The position numbers and the translations under genes were made by a program. Below the pieces are notes generated by a model that was not told the origin of the DNA, did not search any database, and saw nothing but the letters and a program-made list of their open reading frames with translations. Shown here piece by piece: positions 13,480 to 24,446 of a stretch of 64,000 nt of DNA. The stretch's first letter is position 1. The number at the start of each line of letters is the position of its first letter. The stretch is from Sipunculus nudus (Eukaryota > Annelida > Sipuncula > Golfingiida > Sipunculidae): NCBI GenBank assembly GCA_026874595.1, contig CM049321.1, positions 46,617,797 through 46,681,796 on the forward strand, in the 5' to 3' direction.

Positions 13480-14470
13480 ACGCCTTCTTCAATTACTTTT
13501 GCATTGCATTCACCTGTGATAATACCTTAAGAGTGGTTTGACGTACCTGCTTGTAATGTTGTACCTTGCATACTTTTTCTATTGCTTTCTTGTATAAAAT
13601 AATGTTGGCGTCACCTAAAATAATTTCCCCACTGTGTCCATCTGTGCGTCATAATGTTAACAGCATGTCCCTGGAGTGTTTCAATGTATTTGGCTGAAAA
13701 TTATGGGTCTATAGATGTTTGACACCTCCATCTCTACTTGTGGCGCCACATGTTCGAGTTGCATTCTTCAGTGCGTTTGCCATCTGTGGATCTCCGTGAT
13801 AATATCCCATATCTGAAGAGTGGTTTAAATTTAGCTGAATTTGTGCATATAAATTTGGATACATCTAATTGGCATACAAGACTGGTAGCGCCATCTACTA
13901 TCGTTTTCCACCCGTACGTTTGCTTTGGGTGAAAATCATTAACATCTCAGAGTGGTTCAATGTATTGTTCTGAAATTTGGAATTTCCATCCCTCTTGTTT
14001 TCTCATATACCACACATGTGGCTCCACTTTTCATAGATCAAATTTATGCCCTAGTATGACCATTTGCCTAACATTGTTTCTCCTTTCTCATGTGTGGTTT
14101 GATGTATCTGCCCGAATAATTGCATTTTCACATATCATGGATTTGTTTATTTTTTGTACACGACTGGTGATGCCAACTACAACCATGAATATCTGGCGTT
14201 CATCTGTAGATCTGTTTTGGTGAAAATCTCGCTTACCTCCCGAGTTGTTCAATGCAACGGCCTGAAATGTTTGGTGTACATCCATCTTGGGGAGATTTCT
14301 CAAACACAAGATGGCGCCACCTATATTCACCTATTTGTAGACTTCATTGAAACATTTATCTCAGGAGTGGTTTGATGTGTCCGTCTGAAATTATGCAAAG
14401 CAACCCTTGGGTAGCTTTCTCATACGCAAGACATGTAGTGCCACCTTCAATCATATAAAAATTTTCTCCG
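13480..14470 (+). repeat. ~140-bp tandem repeat family, GCGCC-boxed (about six units)
   Basis: Units recur with a (T)GGCGCCACC-like box near 13740, 13892, 14026, 14168, 14312 and 14440 (spacings about 128-152). Each unit also has a caggagtggtttgatgt-like block, a ctgaaattt block and tttctcatacacaaga before the box. Short frames in both strands here are chance. The same unit appears at 2451-2835, 14881-15065 and, inverted, at 23931-24440 and 49690-49960. Confidence 0.7.
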
Positions 14471-14880
14471 CAAGTTTCCAGGCAATTTTTTTAATATTTC
14501 ACAGGAATAATATTTGAAAAAAAATCTCTCTCAAATTTTGGTTCCATTTTGATAATTTTTGGCTGAGTGACAGAAAGCTGAACTTAAGCATTTGGTCAAA
14601 TGAAAATGCTAAAATTACAATCTGCTTCACTGCACAAAATGATTCTTAGGCGATATTTATTCCAGTTTACTTGAATGATTTTGCTGAATTATTGAACCTT
14701 CAATAACGAATAAATGCTAGTAGATTTATTTTAGTAACAAATTGAGCCTTGTTGGAATATATGCGGAGCTGTTCAGGCGATATAAATAACTGGTGTCCAG
14801 ATCCAGCTTATGTGTAAGATAAATACATGAATAAAATATATCTGCCATATATTTGCCATATAAGCTTAAAATTAAGCATG
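14471..14880. other. AT-rich spacer, nothing recognised
   Basis: No supported frame or repeat. Confidence 0.4.
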
Positions 14881-15065
14881 TCCTAACATCTGGGATAATT
14901 TTGTCGCATACATAAATGATTGGTGGTGTCATCGACAATTGGTTTTTGCACCTTTGCAACAAGGCTCAAGATTGGTCTGCCTTATGTGACTGAAGTTTTA
15001 CATGTCCATACATCTTCGACGGCTTCCTTATAAAGGAGACTATTGGCAGGGCCAGTTGTGAGGCT
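14881..15065 (+). repeat. One to two further ~140-bp family units
   Basis: Contains gattggtggtgtcatc, a degenerate box, and tacatcttcgacggctt, similar to the copy near 2740. The following 15066-15244 shows nothing. Confidence 0.45.
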
Positions 15066-15244
15066 GTCTGACGATATCCTGTATACATTCTGACAGATTT
15101 TTAAAAGAACATAAAAAAGAATTGTATAAACATTTCAAAAACATTTCCTAGTTAAAAATCTATGAACAAAATGATTTTACAAAAAGGTTTTAAAAGTAAA
15201 CGAATTTTCAAATGGACGCAAATTTGAAAAATAAAGATATAACT

Positions 15245-16357
<1,113 letters not shown>

Positions 16358-16879
16358 GGGTCGGAATAGACCCAGTTGTGGCTTTGTTGAAAGCACAGAG
16401 CCACAGGTCCCAGCCTTCATTTATCTAGTGGACGGGAGCAGGCTACACCTGATGTTTGGTGCCTATCCCAGTGAGCTTGTGCGATTGTTTCAAGCAGCAG
16501 TGTATATGCTTGTGTTACATCATCACTGGTGCATGGTGTGAGTGTCCTGTAACTGGACCACTGGATACACACAACCACTGGCTACAGGCAGCGTTGTTAC
16601 CAAGGTTACACACTGGATTGTTTCAGCTGGCCAGGCACATGCATCACAATTCAGTTAGGTGGGCCAGTAAGTTGGCAGTCGGATGATGTAACACGTGCAG
16701 TGCACACGGCTAGCCTGAAACAATCACCAGCCAATCACCCATGGCTTAACCACAGACTAAATGTCCTCAAAGTGGGTACATCGTCATTACCTCATGAGCT
16801 CCTGTCCGCTAGTTAAATGAAGGCAGGGACCTGTGGCTCTGTGTTTACAATAGAGCCACAACTGGGTCTAGGGTCGGAA
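16358..16879. mobile_element. Inverted-repeat element with 9-bp target duplication (MULE-like, non-autonomous)
   Basis: Inverted repeats of about 68 bp start TAGACCCAGTTGTGGCT at 16367 and end AGCCACAACTGGGTCTA at 16870; they match over nearly their full length. Both ends are flanked by the identical 9-mer GGGTCGGAA (16358-16366 and 16871-16879), a target-site duplication. The 370-bp interior has subterminal inverted similarity (tgttacatcatc and its partner gatgatgtaaca) and no transposase. A 9-bp duplication with long inverted repeats fits Mutator-like elements best; Merlin is another option. The enlarged relative is at 56304-60739. Confidence 0.85.
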
Positions 16880-18425
16880 GTGCTACTGGCCTATCCAGGA
16901 TAGTAGCAGTGACAACATGACTCAGTGAGCAATAAGCCCTAGCTCCCGTACTCTCTTACTACACTGCGCTGTGCGAGAGCCCTAGAAGATGATATGAGAA
17001 AACTGGAGACATCCACATGACAAGTTAATTCTTATATTTAGTCTGAAAATCTCTTATTCGTTATGAAATAAGATATTGTTATCAAATGCGTATATAAAAT
17101 ACTACTTAGACAGTGTTTGTCCACTTTAAATGTTGATTAGAAGAATATATTGTCCTTATGAACAGTGATATGCAGGGAACAATGTCTTCTCTGAGTTTTC
17201 CCCCCGCCACGGCTAGCCGGCAGCCGTCTGGGTAATCAGTTGTACCGGGCCATGGTTCAGCAAGCAAAGGTCATGCAGTTCATTGTATCAGATTCTGAGA
17301 CAGTTTTAAGTGCCAGAGTTGCAAAGTTTTAAAAGTGAGTCTTTGTTTACATACAAAATCATATTTTGCTGAACTTCTTTGTCATTCGAATTAAGTACTT
17401 TATCATCCTTAGATTACTTGAGTTTCATTTTCATAAACGCAAGATTTGATTTTACACAATTTTTTTCCCAACAAGAGTATCAAGTTCTGCAGTTTTTTTC
17501 TGAAGCTTTTTATGCGGCGGTATCCAGGATCGGGGATATCGCCACATATAATGCAGTTATAAGCAGGGATAATTGGGCTTGTAGGCCTACTTGAGTTGTG
17601 ATACAAGTAATATTGAGGAATGTATCGCAGTTGTCTTGCATCAGATTGCATTCATATTGTAGTAAACTGCCTATAATCTCAATATTACGGTATTGAGATA
17701 TTCTAAGAATGATGATTTAACACAATAGTATGTACATGTGAGCTCACAACTGAAACTGAAACACTGTCTCCATGGACAAGGGTCATTTCCTGTATCACCT
17801 GCATGCTGCCTGCATCCTGTAACCCGTACGAGCCATGCTTATGTTCATGCTGTCTTAAATTCAACAAACATGCCAAGGGGTTTACCAATGTGCTGGGTTA
17901 AAATGGAATTTTCTCGCTCATGTTTGGTATTATTAGAAAGTTCACAAAAACACTAATGATTGGTTTGGTGTTTGTTGATTGACAGTGTACCTGTATTCCA
18001 TGAGGCTTTGTCAAAATATTTGCATCTTCATAAGGCCTTATAATGGGTTCCTCAGGCCTTTAACAGCTATCCCCTGTTTGCTGAAGGGATCACAGGAGAG
18101 TATCTATATTAACACAATTGATTAGCTCAGATTAGTTAGTCTTAGCCACCATTCTAGTTATTTCCAACTTGTGCATTAATTCTATCATATAAAATACTTT
18201 CTTTACTCTATGGACATAATATCTATTTTATTTTTATATTATATTCCACCATTTATAATCATAAAATTAACATTTATATTTCCAAATCCTCAGAATTCTT
18301 TAGAATTCCAATATAAATTTGACTGAATAAATTTGGAAGTAAATTACTTATTGACTAGAGAATTCTTCTGTGTTTGAAAATCAGCAGCCTCTGAAGAAAA
18401 CACATTAACAACTGGGCAGTGATAG
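16880..18425. other. Spacer, nothing recognised
   Basis: Several short frames on both strands, such as 17379-17594 and 17738-17956, lack motifs and mostly overlap each other. I cannot support a gene. Confidence 0.4.
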
Positions 18426-19099
18426 TTGGGGGGAATCCGGCTTGCAATCCAGTTACTATTTGGTACATCTCACACAACACCAAGTGAACATTTGACTTAT
18501 TCCCCCAGTTCAAGTTTGGACTACCTCCCCAGTTTAAGATGCCAGTTTTATGCATGGTTTAGTTCTAGAAAAGAGGGATCAGCTACAAATGTGGATTTGC
18601 ATACAGCAGACACCTCATGTATTACTGTCCAGCTAAATGAAAAAGAAACAACAAATGCCATTAATGGAACCATTTCACCAGCTGCTGTTCAACTGAACAG
18701 CATAGTGCAAGAGAAAAAGGTGTTACAAAATGTGGACCTGGATACATTCATCCTGAAGGAAGTTCTGCTGCTGCCAGTCAACTATACTTCTTTTAACTTT
18801 GTCAAACTGTATTTAAAAACTTCAGTCAATGATGAAAATGATGCTTTGGGCATCAAACTGAGGAAAAAGGATGGGCAAATTCATCGGTTTCAGAAAATAC
18901 TTTATCAGTGGAAGATGATCAGGTCGAAATCTGGCCACTTGTATTAGCAAATAAACAGTTGGTTCAGGAAACAGTGAAACTAAATGATAGATTGGTTGTA
19001 TTTGAAAAAGAATCACACAGAATACAACACTAAAACAATACATTAGAAAGAAAAGCTGAACTTCAAGATGGGTTGATAAATGAACTAACCAAAAATTGA
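18426..19099 (+). pseudogene. Unidentified coding remnant with coiled-coil-like end
   Basis: I do not recognise this one. The frame at 18426-18947 has coding-like composition from about codon 45 (ATNVDLHTADTS, VQLNEKETTNAING, LQNVDLDTFILKEVLLLP). Near 18900 the frame must shift to continue as SVEDDQVEIWPLVLANKQ, then LNDRLVVFEKESHRIQH, a stop, and ERKAELQDGLINELTK. The last 60 residues show hydrophobic spacing typical of a coiled coil. The N-terminal 40 residues look like non-coding sequence in frame. It may be a retrotransposon piece, a processed pseudogene, or an exon of an unannotated gene with the shift hidden by a splice site. Confidence 0.3.
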
Positions 19100-19216
19100 A
19101 TTCCCATTTAAGAACCATTTGACAGATCAGGAACTAGCACCTCAGGTCAGTAATATTTCAGTTTAGGGAGGAAGAGGTCACTACCATCATATTTGAAATA
19201 TATACCATATGAAGTA

Positions 19217-19371
19217 TGTGACAAAGACAAATAAATGAGCGGAAAATCCTGGGCCAATCCGGGAGTCGAACCCAGGTCAGTGGCATACAAGTCCGGCGTA
19301 CCAACCGCTTTGCTAGCAAAGCAAGCCTCACTAGTGAGACAGTTCACCCGCTTTTATGTCACCCCGTAACA
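19217..19371 (-). repeat. 3' LTR of TRIM, 155 bp
   Basis: On the minus strand it starts TGTTACGGGGTGACATAAAAG and ends CTTTGTCACA. The same two ends recur in the copy at 23502-23650. The GTTACGGGGTGACATAAAAG start is identical in the two copies. Confidence 0.8.
19262..19315 (-). promoter_or_regulatory. tRNA-like Pol III A and B boxes inside the LTR
   Basis: Minus strand: TAGCAAAGCGG (19315-19305) fits the A-box consensus TRGYNNAGYGG at every fixed position. GGTTCGACTCC (19272-19262) fits the B-box GGTTCGANTCC. The gap is 32 nt, as in a true tRNA gene. CTGGG and CCCGG flank a 7-nt TTCGACT loop, which is a complete T-arm. The D and anticodon arms are decayed, so it is not a functional tRNA. 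Its parent may be a tRNA with a CTTGTAT-type anticodon loop (TGT, threonine), which is uncertain. Confidence 0.75.
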
Positions 19372-19471
19372 CACACCCTCTTAAGAGCATTCTTCTATCA
19401 GAACAAGACTAATTACCCCAGGAGTCACACTTCAGTGATCTTCAGTGACCTGGGCCACAAAGCTTACCGTC

Positions 19472-19488
19472 ATCAAGGACGAGCCCCA
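19472..19488 (-). other. Primer-binding site (tRNA-Pro type, slightly decayed)
   Basis: TGGGGCTCGTCCTTGAT begins three bases after the 5' LTR end. It differs from the tRNA-Pro site TGGGGGCTCGTCCGGGAT by one missing G and two substitutions. The copy at 23459-23476 matches that site exactly. Confidence 0.75.
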
Positions 19489-19491
19489 TTT

Positions 19492-19620
19492 TGTTACAAA
19501 GACAAATTGCTCAAGGAAAAGTCCTGGGCGGATCCAGGAGTCGAATCCAGGTCGGTGGCAAACAAGTCGGGCGAACCAACCGCTTCGCTAGAAAAGCAAG
19601 CTTCTACTGAAAGCTCTGTA
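19492..19620 (-). repeat. 5' LTR of TRIM, outer end decayed
   Basis: Similar to the 3' LTR from the TTTGTAACA end through both boxes (A box TAGCGAAGCGG, B box GATTCGACTCC) to the GCTTGCTTT block. Beyond about 19605 similarity fades. Confidence 0.7.
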
Positions 19621-19690
19621 TAAATTTCTCTTGCCTTGCCAGTCAATACACTTTGTAACAGCATCAGGCATGGGGTCTATTACAGTTGTT

Positions 19691-19818
19691 CTATTACTAT
19701 TACTATTACTATTACTTTCAATTTCTGATAATACTATTACTATTACCACATTTTATCTTCTATTACTATTACTATTACTATTACTGGGGTATCTATTACT
19801 ATTACTATTACTATTACT
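19691..19818. repeat. (TATTAC)n hexamer repeat
   Basis: Blocks of CTATTACTATTAC interrupted by short unrelated stretches. The same hexamer recurs at 21425-21540. The open frame across it is low complexity. Confidence 0.9.
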
Positions 19819-20137
19819 TCAACTGATGGGAGGGTTCTAGACCTCGCACATCCATGAGTGCTATAAACTAGCACTACAATCACATGTTTAAATAATATTA
19901 CATGCACCTACATCATCCAGTTACCTACACAAGTTTCTTATACTGTGTCTGTTATTCACAAGAAGCCTTAAGATACTGGAGACCTTAATTATTTCAGCTT
20001 CTTTAATTCTGTTTTTTTATATCTTGAAACCTCAAGGATCATTATTTGGGCTTTCAAGTCAAAATTATAAGATAATTGTATGAACTCTTAAATACATGTA
20101 ATTTAAGAGCACCCATTGTGACAGATATTTTTTATCC

Positions 20138-20367
20138 CATCTGGACAGGTCTCAGTCCAACGGGTCCCAGTTGGACGGGTCCCCGACAGACGCTCTTTCA
20201 ATAACAAATGGGTTTAAAAAATAACGAAGCCTTCAAACCCTGGCTTTTTTTGGGTGTAATAAAGTCACGTAAATATGACATAGCTTCTCAATGGATTTCT
20301 TCAAAATGGGATCTGTCTATCTGGGACCCGTCTAAATGGGCCCGTCCAACTGGCACCTGTCCAACTG
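20138..20367. mobile_element. Foldback-type MITE (230 bp)
   Basis: Inverted repeats of about 46 bp (20138-20183 and 20323-20367), built from repeated CAGTTGGACGGGTCCC-like blocks, flank a 139-bp core. Identity of the arms is roughly 80 percent by eye. No target duplication is clear. Confidence 0.6.
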
Positions 20368-21365
20368 AAGTGTAACCCTTTACAATAATGGTAGCATGCA
20401 TGGCTTTTATTCTTCAGGCATGCCCTTCTTCATTGCAGCAAAATCAGCATAGGATAATTTAGGAATATAAAGAGTGATTTAAACTTACATCAATTTTACA
20501 AAACAAATACCGTATTTAAATCACTTTCAAAATAAATTTGGCATTAAACAATCTTGTACTTTAAATTTTGGACATAACATGATCTAATTATTTGATATCA
20601 AAATTTCATATATTAAATAATTAAATATTAACAGTTACTTATATTCTCATATTATATAATCAAATAAATTAAAATCATGAAAAAAATGGTTCATTTAATC
20701 TTCAAAATATTAATTAACATAATTTTAGATTCTGAATAAAGCTCTGTAAAATTGGTACTATGAAATAACAGTCAAGTATTAAAAGAATAGTTTTAAAAGA
20801 ATATGTATATAAATTAACTAGATAATACATGTGCCTGCAGTATGACTTTATCCAAGTGACTGTAGTACTTGTATGAGTTTATAGCAATATTGGCTTCAAT
20901 ACATCATGCTAAGTGAAAACACCTTAAGCTTATCATGAACATTTTGGGTCTGCACTGTATCTGGTTCCATATTATATTTTATTTTAATGTGTGGTATTGC
21001 AATCTGTATGATTAAAATGCAAACTGGCTTGTGAAATCAAATCTAGGTACATTTCAAAATATGCCTATGGATTGATGGATGTGAGATAAGATGTACATGT
21101 CACAATAATAATACACTATTTATCTGTCTCTTAACATCAGCCATGCCTCTGTTTATCCATGGTTTATTAATTAAAGGTCCGATTGTGCCAGGTAACTTGT
21201 TTGGCTGTGACCTACTCTGTCCAGTACTCTTATGTAATTAGCATCAGTGGTCACCAGCAATGTGGCAGCTGGCCCATGCTTGCCTCAACAATAGGCACAT
21301 CCTGGGCAATTACTGGACAAGAACTGAGTCTGTTCAGCATTATTTGCTGATATGCTTCATAATCA
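20368..21365. other. AT-rich spacer, nothing recognised
   Basis: No supported frame, RNA or repeat. Confidence 0.45.
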
Positions 21366-21545
21366 AGAGGCTCACAGGAAGTAATAGAAAGTAATATGTT
21401 TTACTCTGTTACTTTGCCTTCTATTTCTATTACTATTACTATTACAGCTCAAATTTTTGAGTCTATTACTATTACTATTACTATTACATGGAAAAAGCTG
21501 TAATAGTCTATTACTATTACTATTACTTATTACTATTACCCCATG
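21366..21545. repeat. Dispersed repeat carrying (TATTAC)n
   Basis: The opening aggaagtaatagaaagtaat, the gttactttgccttctat block and tattacagctc are also found, decayed, at 55085-55225. The hexamer is therefore part of a dispersed element. It lies exactly where the Gypsy gag remnant ends. Confidence 0.5.
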
Positions 21546-21559
21546 TCTGAACAGCATAG

Positions 21560-22096
21560 TCCAATTTTCCTTAAGCCATTTTAAATTTCAGCTACCTTCT
21601 CAAAGTGTAAGGAATATTTATCAACCTCTTTTTCTTGAAAAGGTGGGACAAGTCTAATGTGTTTAATAACATCAAAACTGTGAGTTGGGGCAGCACTTAG
21701 ACTATGTTCTAGTTTAAGTCTTTCTAACTCCAGTAGTTTTAACTCAATTTCTTTTTCTTATCTAGTCTGTCGCTTTCTATTTCTTTTTCTAGTCTTTCTC
21801 TTTCTAACCGTTCTTCCCTCTTTTAATGCTAGCTCATGTTGCATTTCCAACTTTTTTAATTCTAGTTGCAAAGCAAGGCTGTCATTTTTTGATGTTTCAA
21901 CTTCAGTCTCTTCAATTAAACCTTTGCTAATAAGATCTTGCATGATTTTAGTAACAATATCAAGCTCTCTCAAAGCTTTTTTCACACTTAGCCCCAAGTA
22001 TTGTCCCAAACGCAACAGCTGGTCTTTTGACAACTGTTCAAGTTGATCAGGGTCTGGATCGTCAACAAATGTCTCAGGTTTGAAATCTTCAGCAGT
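21560..22096 (-). pseudogene. Ty3/Gypsy gag remnant (N-terminal part)
   Basis: Minus-strand frame: FKPETFVDDPDPDQLEQL, then a SAP-like segment (SKDQLLRLGQYLGLSVKKA), a charged helical stretch (LALQLELKKLEMQHELALKE...RKRNRKRQTR), a stop and small shift, and IELKLLELERLKLEHSL. Next come HSFDVIKHIRLVPPF and, after a frameshift, EKEVDKYSLHFEKVAE. This order is typical of the gag N-terminus of one group of Gypsy elements found in fish and invertebrates. The sequence stops where the (TATTAC)n repeat begins. Protease and pol are missing. Confidence 0.7.
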
Positions 22097-22690
22097 TACA
22101 GACCATCAGTCCCTATGATCATGTTAAGTATTGTGAAAATCCACCCAGTGGTTTCTAAATGTATTTTTCTATAATCAGCTCTAAAACGTAGAAAAATAGG
22201 TAAAGGTCACCCATCTTCGAACTTGACCGAGATTTAGTCAATATACATCTTCACCGAAAAAATAAAATTCCTACGGTGAATCCTTTTAGAGATATCCAGC
22301 TCACAAGCCCAAAGTTGAAAAATCCAAGAAAAATTCATTAAAAATCAAAATTGTAGTTGGTGCCACTAAACTTGTGTAGCAGCTACAGACTATCAGTCCC
22401 AATAATCATAGTAAGTTTTGTGAAAATCCAACCAATGGTTCCTGAGTAATAAGCATCTAAGTGTTTTCTATAATCAGCTCTAAAATGTAGAAAAATAGGT
22501 CAAGGTCCCCCATCTTCGAACTTGAGCGAGATTTTGTCCATATACATATTTACTGAGGAAATAAATTTCTGACGGTGAATCCTTTTCAAGATATCCCGCT
22601 CACAAGGTAAAAGTTAATGGACGCCGGACGGACGGACAGCTTGGATGACGACAATAGCCCATCAGCCTAAGGGCTGAGGGTTAAAAAACC
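22097..22690. repeat. ~287-bp tandem repeat family (two units)
   Basis: Units start at the agcagytacagac block at about 22091 and 22378. Each has gtgaaaatccaMccaatggtt, a cataatcagctctaaaaygtagaaaaatagg block, and gatatcccgctcacaagg. It ends GGACGGACGGACAG...gcccatcagcctaagggctga, whose last part can fold as TCAGCC/GGCTGA. A second set is at 39790-40345. Confidence 0.7.
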
Positions 22691-22780
22691 ACTGAGATAA
22701 ATCCTGTAAACAATGTACTGTAAACAATATGTAATCTTGTAAACAATGTATGATAAAACTTGTCCAGGTCAAGGCCTTAT

Positions 22781-22830
22781 AAATTTGAATACTATTAAGC
22801 ATCAGGACGAAAGTCCCCAATTTTATGTTA
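22781..22830 (-). other. Decayed primer-binding site and leader of Gypsy element
   Basis: The minus strand reads TTGGGGACTTTCGTCCTGATG followed by CTTAATAGTATTCAAATTTA. The same leader follows the perfect site at 23459, so these are two copies of one LTR-proximal region. Confidence 0.5.
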
Positions 22831-23320
22831 CGGAACCTAATATAAACAGATCACATATGTGTGATGAACAAAAATTCTGTAACAGAGAAAAAAAAATCAG
22901 ATTCTGTAACACTAGGCAGCGGGAAATGTCTAGGGGAATGAATAAAGAAGTCAGTGGTTTTTTGTTAACAAATAACTATAATTTATTCCTCAAACAACCC
23001 TGACAATACAATACACTAAATCAATACAATTATACAGTATAACAGCACCATAGCAAAAAGTCAATACAATCACACAGAAAGATAATGGTACAATACCTGG
23101 ATACCAATACCGTCACCAAAATATGTCCTTACAAAGTAAACTCTGGAGAATAACAGTCCTGTGGAAAGTTCTTTCAACAACCCAGAAAGTAAACTGAAGT
23201 CCAAATGCATAAAAACCAGGAGAAAGTCTTTTAAAATGTATAATTGCCGCATTCGTTGGAAAAGGTCTTAGAAACTGACACACGCTTCTGCGTCCGCTGG
23301 TATCTGCTCTGCTGTCTGCC
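22831..23320 (-). repeat. Probable LTR of the Gypsy remnant (~500 bp)
   Basis: It lies between the purine tract of the TRIM copy (AAGAGGGGGCAGA, near 23330) and a primer-binding-site relic at 22781-22830. It thus has the position of a long LTR shared by two internal regions. No coding frame is supported. The partner LTR was not found, so this is inferred from position only. Confidence 0.35.
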
Positions 23321-23650
23321 CCCTCTTAAGAGCCTTCTGCTATCAGAACAAGACTAATAATCCCAGGAGTCACACGTCGGTGATCTTATTCCCTGGGCCA
23401 CAAAGCTTACCGTCATCCAGATAACCATTTATTTTTATAAATTTGAATACTATTAAGCATCCCGGACGAGCCCCCATTTTGTCCCGGACGAGCCCCCATT
23501 TTGTGACGAAGACAGCAAAAAAAATCCTGGGCCGATCCGGTAGTCGAACCCAGGTCAATGGCGCACAAGTCTGGCGTTCCAACTGCTTCGCTAGTAAAGC
23601 AAGCTTCACTAGCGAGACAGTTCGGTAGGCTTTTATGTCACCCCGTAACA
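23321..23650 (-). mobile_element. Second TRIM copy: intact 5' LTR, perfect PBS, internal region
   Basis: The LTR 23650-23502 (149 bp) starts TGTTACGGGGTGACATAAAAG and ends TTCGTCACA, with an A-box TAGCGAAGCAG and B-box GGTTCGACTACC. Two primer-binding sites follow in tandem. The internal region (GATGACGGTAAGCTTTGTGG ... GTCTTGTTCTGATAG ... CTCTTAAGAGGG) is the same as in the element at 19.4 kb. The expected 3' TRIM LTR is absent; different, LTR-like sequence follows. Confidence 0.75.
23459..23476 (-). other. Perfect tRNA-Pro primer-binding site, second of a tandem pair
   Basis: TGGGGGCTCGTCCGGGAT on the minus strand equals, base for base, the 18-nt tRNA-Pro primer-binding site known from retroelements. 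A 17-of-18 copy lies at 23481-23498, with ACAAAA before each. Confidence 0.85.
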
Positions 23651-23930
23651 AGTATTAATCATGTCTTTTTTGTGTATAGTATAGTCTAAATGTTATTATT
23701 ACCATACAAATGTATAGGAAATGTATATACTTAGTTTGGAATGCCCAAATTTTTTCTTGTCATATAATTTAGAAAAGAAAATGAATAGGTGTACATGGTA
23801 ATTGATAGCAGAAGTAATGAAGTATAAAAAACAACTAGAAAATGGGTAGTTGACAAGCAACAATGTGTATCTGCTGAAAACAGTTGTAATGGTGAAGTGA
23901 GGGATGGATTAAGTGGTATGTCACACCACT

Positions 23931-24440
23931 CCTGAATGAAGTCCACCAAAACTGTGAGAAAAGGGCATTAATTTATTCAAGGAGAAGAGGAAGGCAGGTG
24001 GCGCCACATGTCTGGTTTACACAAAAAACTCCAAGATGAATGGACATGCCAAATTTTAAAACCAAAATATTGAACCACTCCTGAGATGTGAGCCATTTTG
24101 ACCCAAATGAAACGTACAGATGGACGTCAAGCAAAAACAACTGCATGTGGCACCAAAAGTCTTGAATATGAGATTGTGGTATCCAAGATCTATGGACATG
24201 CACAATTTCAGGCCAATATGGCAAACCACTCCTAAGAATAGGGTATTAATTTATTAAAAAAAGGGAAGGTAGGTGGTGCCACCTGTCTAGTTTACGAGAA
24301 AATTTTCCAAGATGGATGGACATGCCAAATTTCAGACCAATACCTTGAAACTCTCCTGAGATATGAGCAATATTTACCTAAAGCAAACATACAGATGGAC
24401 GCCATGGGAAACAATTGCGGATTGACATTGTGTTGAGTGG
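23931..24440 (-). repeat. ~140-bp GCGCC-boxed repeat family, inverted copies
   Basis: On the minus strand, units read as ctcaggagtggtttgac...ctgaaatttggcatgtccat, then catcttgg...tttctcgtaaac and the GGTGGCGCCACCT box (near 23997 and 24275). More of the same lies at 24770-24880. These are the 13480-14470 units in reverse orientation. Confidence 0.65.
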
Positions 24441-24446
24441 AAAGGT

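Larger units (their letters stand above)
19217..19620 (-). mobile_element. TRIM-type miniature LTR retroelement with tRNA-like LTRs
   Basis: Read on the minus strand, a 5' LTR (19620-19492, its outer end decayed) is followed by a primer-binding site, a non-coding internal stretch of 120 bp, the purine-rich tract AAGAGGGTGTG, and a 155-bp 3' LTR (19371-19217) with TG...CA ends. Each LTR contains a tRNA-like segment with A and B boxes. There is no coding capacity. Size and layout fit terminal-repeat retrotransposons in miniature; such elements have been reported from bivalves. A second, partial copy is at 23321-23650. Confidence 0.75.
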
